From Novosphingobium sp. (GTDB lineage Bacteria > Pseudomonadota > Alphaproteobacteria > Sphingomonadales > Sphingomonadaceae): a stretch of DNA of 64,000 nucleotides. Of the stretch, positions 61,801-64,000 are shown piece by piece. The notes under the pieces are model-generated. The model made no database searches, was not told the origin of the DNA, and saw only the letters and a program-made list of their open reading frames with translations. Position 1 is the stretch's first letter. The number at the start of each line of letters is the position of its first letter. The stretch covers positions 1-64,000 of the forward strand of contig NZ_JAHEBV010000063.1 in assembly GCF_024642085.1 (NCBI RefSeq), written 5' to 3'. The translations under genes were made by a program, and so were the position numbers.

Positions 61801-61914
61801 ATGCTTGCATCCAGCGTTTCGCGCCTCAATGGCCTGAAAAGCCAGGCCAGTGGCCTGGTCGCGTCCTCCAATGCGGCGTTGAAAAGCGCGGCTGCTGCGC
61901 CTGACGACAAATAA
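58837..61914 (+). CDS. TIR-domain protein with TolB/FlgO-like, TPR and C-terminal TM/helical regions
   Basis: DIFISYNREDTAFAQAYADAFTDAGLEVWWDATL...AVVVLWSPRSVNSRWVRAEATIA; AVLPIACRAGNAELELMAEDLTEDLTRELAYNRYVRVIAAGTMAAW; TPRs; TM IAGVVGVLAVVGTGAAAML. Confidence 0.87.
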   Translation: MNVPDIFISYNREDTAFAQAYADAFTDAGLEVWWDATLRSGEDYDAVTEDALRKSKAVVVLWSPRSVNSRWVRAEATIADRGQRLMPVMIEDCERPVMFELKQTTDLAAWRGDTTDPRWTAFISDVKGRIGQSPGDAPRQSRPLAPLEPASRTMAATTAPESALSGDDRAAVAVLPIACRAGNAELELMAEDLTEDLTRELAYNRYVRVIAAGTMAAWRGKAVDHKSLGRQLGARYLVDGKLQASGGGMRLTAQLVDAGTGNVLWSNRMVSTPEDPDFNHDALPVAVALQLAEQIVTREESQAMARRAPFSATDRILRASALLRRDDETSAQGAIDEARQAIEQEPESGLAHAMLASGLAALAESRGAAPNEEQIREIQTTTRQAMRLDGNNPTVLMALAAAYQGLGEYEICRRLARRTVDLWPSSPTSYRMLGDSRRMLGRPAEAIEAYRKWERLAPYDSSRHIALTNLGTCLLLEGQGDEAEAVLDQALMLNPEYQIALEWKAIVAEHLGRHADAIAAVRQIRSSEAAMPLDRHVWQIERYEHLRERTAAHAATLRRLWAEAGGEPGVQVRPEELKEAAAPVPLAEPAKAAMSPEEAGLVDVLDDYATTFPAEDAVPDDAPEPADVLMFASAPAATQVVVPEPFVVMSPRTGPKAANDDGAAVAVPPRRSAWPRIAGVVGVLAVVGTGAAAMLGGNGKSASADSSPTFAVAKLPAGSAIAPAAAIVPAAGMEGESEQIEPIGQALTSLITASRRARRPTAEVAALEGGLQAMAPLLARMKATPGDEMVSGQLRDIAINLVSPQGTALSADANRWIAEQERQAAAASHKLSPDGAASVDRMLNRARGPRAELAAAVGNAGQAPDALSAITAGQKALAAYGRVRAVSVAGTIGVASAKTAVAVAAADTAKAQNRLSSMRAELGNVRSELARLSSQAAGMTQVEKPGLFASGAKRQSHKLRKDNADRVRALLAEADQIVGASNGVTDPGMLASSVSRLNGLKSQASGLVASSNAALKSAAAAPDDK

Positions 61915-62008
61915 AGCGCGGCTGCGAAAAAGTAGCGCCAAGGTCGCTCCCACCCGCGATCCATGCCACACATCACATTTGGCCATCGAAGGGTCGAGGG
62001 GGAACAAA

Positions 62009-62785
62009 ATGGGACACGAATTGAGCCGATCAGTCGAAGGGCTGACGGTACTGGTCACAGGGGCGGCAAGCGGGATGGGGCGAGCGACGGCTGAGGTCTT
62101 TGCGGCGGCCGGAGCACAGGTGGCGCTGACCGACCTGTCGGGCGAGGCCGTGGAAACAATTGCTGCGCAATTGCGGGGAAGTGGTCACAGGGTGCAAGGC
62201 TGGGCGCTGGACGTAAGTGACGCCGATGCCATCCGCGATTGCACGGCCTCGATCGCTGACCATTTCAGCGGGATCGATTGCCTGGTCAACAACGCCGGGA
62301 TCAGCGCGTTCTGCCCGATCGATGATGACGATCATTATGACGAGGTTTGGGAACGAGCGCTGGTGGTGCTGCTGACGGCGCACCAGCGTTTGGTGCGTGC
62401 AGTGTTGCCGCACCTGCGCGCTTCGTCCTGCCCGCGCATCGTCAATATCGCATCAACCGAAGCGCTTGGTGCGACCAGCCGTGACAGCCCCTATTGCGCT
62501 GCGAAGGCCGGTGTGACGGGGCTCACCCGCGCGTTGGCCGTGGAACTGGGCAAGGAGGGGATCACGGTCAACTGCATTTGCCCTGGCCCCATCGATACCG
62601 GGATGACGGCCAATGTGCCAGGCGCCGACAAGGCCACCTTTGCCCATCGCCGCACTGCGCTGCGCCGATATGGCCTGGCCGAGGAAGTTGCGCACATGAC
62701 GCTAAGTCTGTGCCTGCCCGCGGCCAGCTACGTAACCGGTGCGGTCATTCCGGTCGACGGTGGTCTTATGGCCCGCAACGCCTGA
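62009..62785 (+). CDS. Short-chain dehydrogenase/reductase
   Basis: VLVTGAASGMGRATAEVFAAAGAQVALTDL, LVNNAGIS, YCAAKAGVTGL. Confidence 0.93.
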   Translation: MGHELSRSVEGLTVLVTGAASGMGRATAEVFAAAGAQVALTDLSGEAVETIAAQLRGSGHRVQGWALDVSDADAIRDCTASIADHFSGIDCLVNNAGISAFCPIDDDDHYDEVWERALVVLLTAHQRLVRAVLPHLRASSCPRIVNIASTEALGATSRDSPYCAAKAGVTGLTRALAVELGKEGITVNCICPGPIDTGMTANVPGADKATFAHRRTALRRYGLAEEVAHMTLSLCLPAASYVTGAVIPVDGGLMARNA

Positions 62786-62797
62786 TTCGTGCCAAGC

Positions 62798-63511
62798 CTA
62801 TTCTGGATAAATGCCGCCAAGCACCTTTGAAAAATGATCGGCGATGACCGAATTGCAGCTGCAAGCCGTCTGCCGCAGTGCGTCTTCATCAAGGATGACC
62901 AGTCGCCCGCGGCGGATGTCGATGATGCTGCGCGCCTTGAACCTCTGCAGAACGCGGCTGGCATAGGTTCGCCCTACACCCAGCAGTTCGCCAAGCTGTT
63001 CCTGGGTGATGGCCATATCGTTGGTCCCGGTTCGTTCGATCGCGGCGGTTAGCCAGCGGGCAACGCGCTGTTCGATGGTGTGAGTAGCATTACAGGCAAC
63101 CGACTGAAACACCTGCGCAACAAAGCAATCGGCATAGCGATTGAACAGCCGACCGACCGAAGGCAGATCCTCCTTTAGTTGTTCCAGTTCGCGCAGCGGG
63201 ATTTTCAGGAATGTGCCGCCGTGAAGAACGGTTGAGCGGGCGAATGCTGGCAGACGGCCGTGGCTGACGATACCGCCCAGCGCCCCTTCGCGGCCGACAG
63301 TCGCCGTTTCAACCGCCGCGCCGTCATCCATTACCACATAGTATGTGGCCATCGCCGCGCCGCAGGGAAAATAGCAGTATTCGATCGTGTCGCCGGGATC
63401 GTAGAGCGTGTCACCCTTGGCAAGTTTCTGCTTGGAGACGCGGGTTGAAACCCGGGCGCGGTGATCTTCGAACAGCGCGCTTAGCAGATCGTTTGTTTCA
63501 ATGCTCATCAC
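62798..63511 (-). CDS. Crp/Fnr family transcriptional regulator
   Basis: cNMP-binding-like N-terminus and HTH MAITQEQLGELLGVGRTYASRVLQRFKARSIIDIRRGRLVILD. Confidence 0.9.
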   Translation of the reverse strand: MMSIETNDLLSALFEDHRARVSTRVSKQKLAKGDTLYDPGDTIEYCYFPCGAAMATYYVVMDDGAAVETATVGREGALGGIVSHGRLPAFARSTVLHGGTFLKIPLRELEQLKEDLPSVGRLFNRYADCFVAQVFQSVACNATHTIEQRVARWLTAAIERTGTNDMAITQEQLGELLGVGRTYASRVLQRFKARSIIDIRRGRLVILDEDALRQTACSCNSVIADHFSKVLGGIYPE

Positions 63512-63602
63512 GGTATCCAGCGGAAAGGGCTCCAGTATACGGTGATAAGAACGCTGCTTGCGGATTGTTCCCGGCTTACGCGCACTAGTGAGCGGACAAA
63601 TC

Positions 63603-63618
63603 TGTAGACTAGTCTACA
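63603..63618. promoter_or_regulatory. Perfect 16-bp palindrome, candidate operator
   Basis: TGTAGACTAGTCTACA in the divergent intergenic region, 31 nt between palindrome and the 63650 ATG. Confidence 0.55.
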
Positions 63619-63649
63619 TACGCGCTCTCCTGAACCGTGGAGCGCAACA

Positions 63650-64000
63650 ATGTCAGAGGGTTACGTAACCCCGGGCCGACGCGCGCTGGTCGTTGATGAT
63701 AACGGGCTTGTCGCGCTCGATACCCGTGAAATGCTGATCGAACTGGGCTTTACGCAAGTCCATGTCGCATCACGCGGCGATCAGGCGCTGGAACACGTCG
63801 CGACAAGCCCGTTCGACTGGGCGCTCGTAGACGGGACGCTAAGAGGCGGCGATCTTGAAAACGTTGTGGCGGCGCTCGACCAGGCCGGTGTGCCGTTGGC
63901 CTTTGTTAGCAGCCTGGGTGACGGATCGGACATCGCGCCTGCGTGGGCCGAGCGGGATTTTATTGCCCGGCCGTATGGCAAGCGCGAACTGGCGGCGCTG
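63650..64000 (+). CDS. Response regulator receiver protein (3' truncated by window)
   Basis: RRALVVDDNGLVALDTREMLIELGF...WALVDGTLRGG...DFIARPYGKREL; open to window end. Confidence 0.85.
   Translation, partial: MSEGYVTPGRRALVVDDNGLVALDTREMLIELGFTQVHVASRGDQALEHVATSPFDWALVDGTLRGGDLENVVAALDQAGVPLAFVSSLGDGSDIAPAWAERDFIARPYGKRELAAL

Overview
High-GC chromosomal window, probably from a Sphingomonadales alphaproteobacterium (inferred from gene content and order). Most of it is ordinary housekeeping and metabolic sequence: pnuC, ubiG, lysC, katG, a PQQ dehydrogenase, SPFH/NfeD, a TonB-dependent receptor, dsbD, hemC/hemD, tsaD, gpsA and uvrB. The main accessory feature is a roughly 10.6 kb genomic island at 13854-24425. 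It sits in the 3' end of a tRNA-Leu(CAG) gene and is bounded by a 28-bp direct repeat (27/28 identical). Its edges are decayed mobile modules: an integrase N-terminus fused in frame to an HsdS specificity fragment, IS5 and IS66 remnants, ParA-like and Gmd-like fragments, a truncated serine recombinase, and a reading frame broken by two TAG codons. Between them lie two large intact, translationally coupled genes: an FkbM methyltransferase / long coiled coil / tandem DUF4214-like protein (927 aa), and a 1399-aa protein with three GT4-like glycosyltransferase domains plus a C-terminal beta-rich tail. By architecture I propose these form a WbdD/WbdA-like polysaccharide polymerisation and termination ('molecular ruler') pair. 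Other notable loci are a three-gene operon combining a TIR/TM/TPR protein with a TRAFs-binding/SLOG-like/degenerate cyclase-like protein (30427-34118), a second large TIR-TolB-TPR-TM protein (58837-61914), and an alpha-galactosidase/SSS transporter/glycerol kinase/Crp cluster suggestive of galactosylglycerol use (24442-30421). All family assignments come from reading protein motifs by eye. No database search was run.
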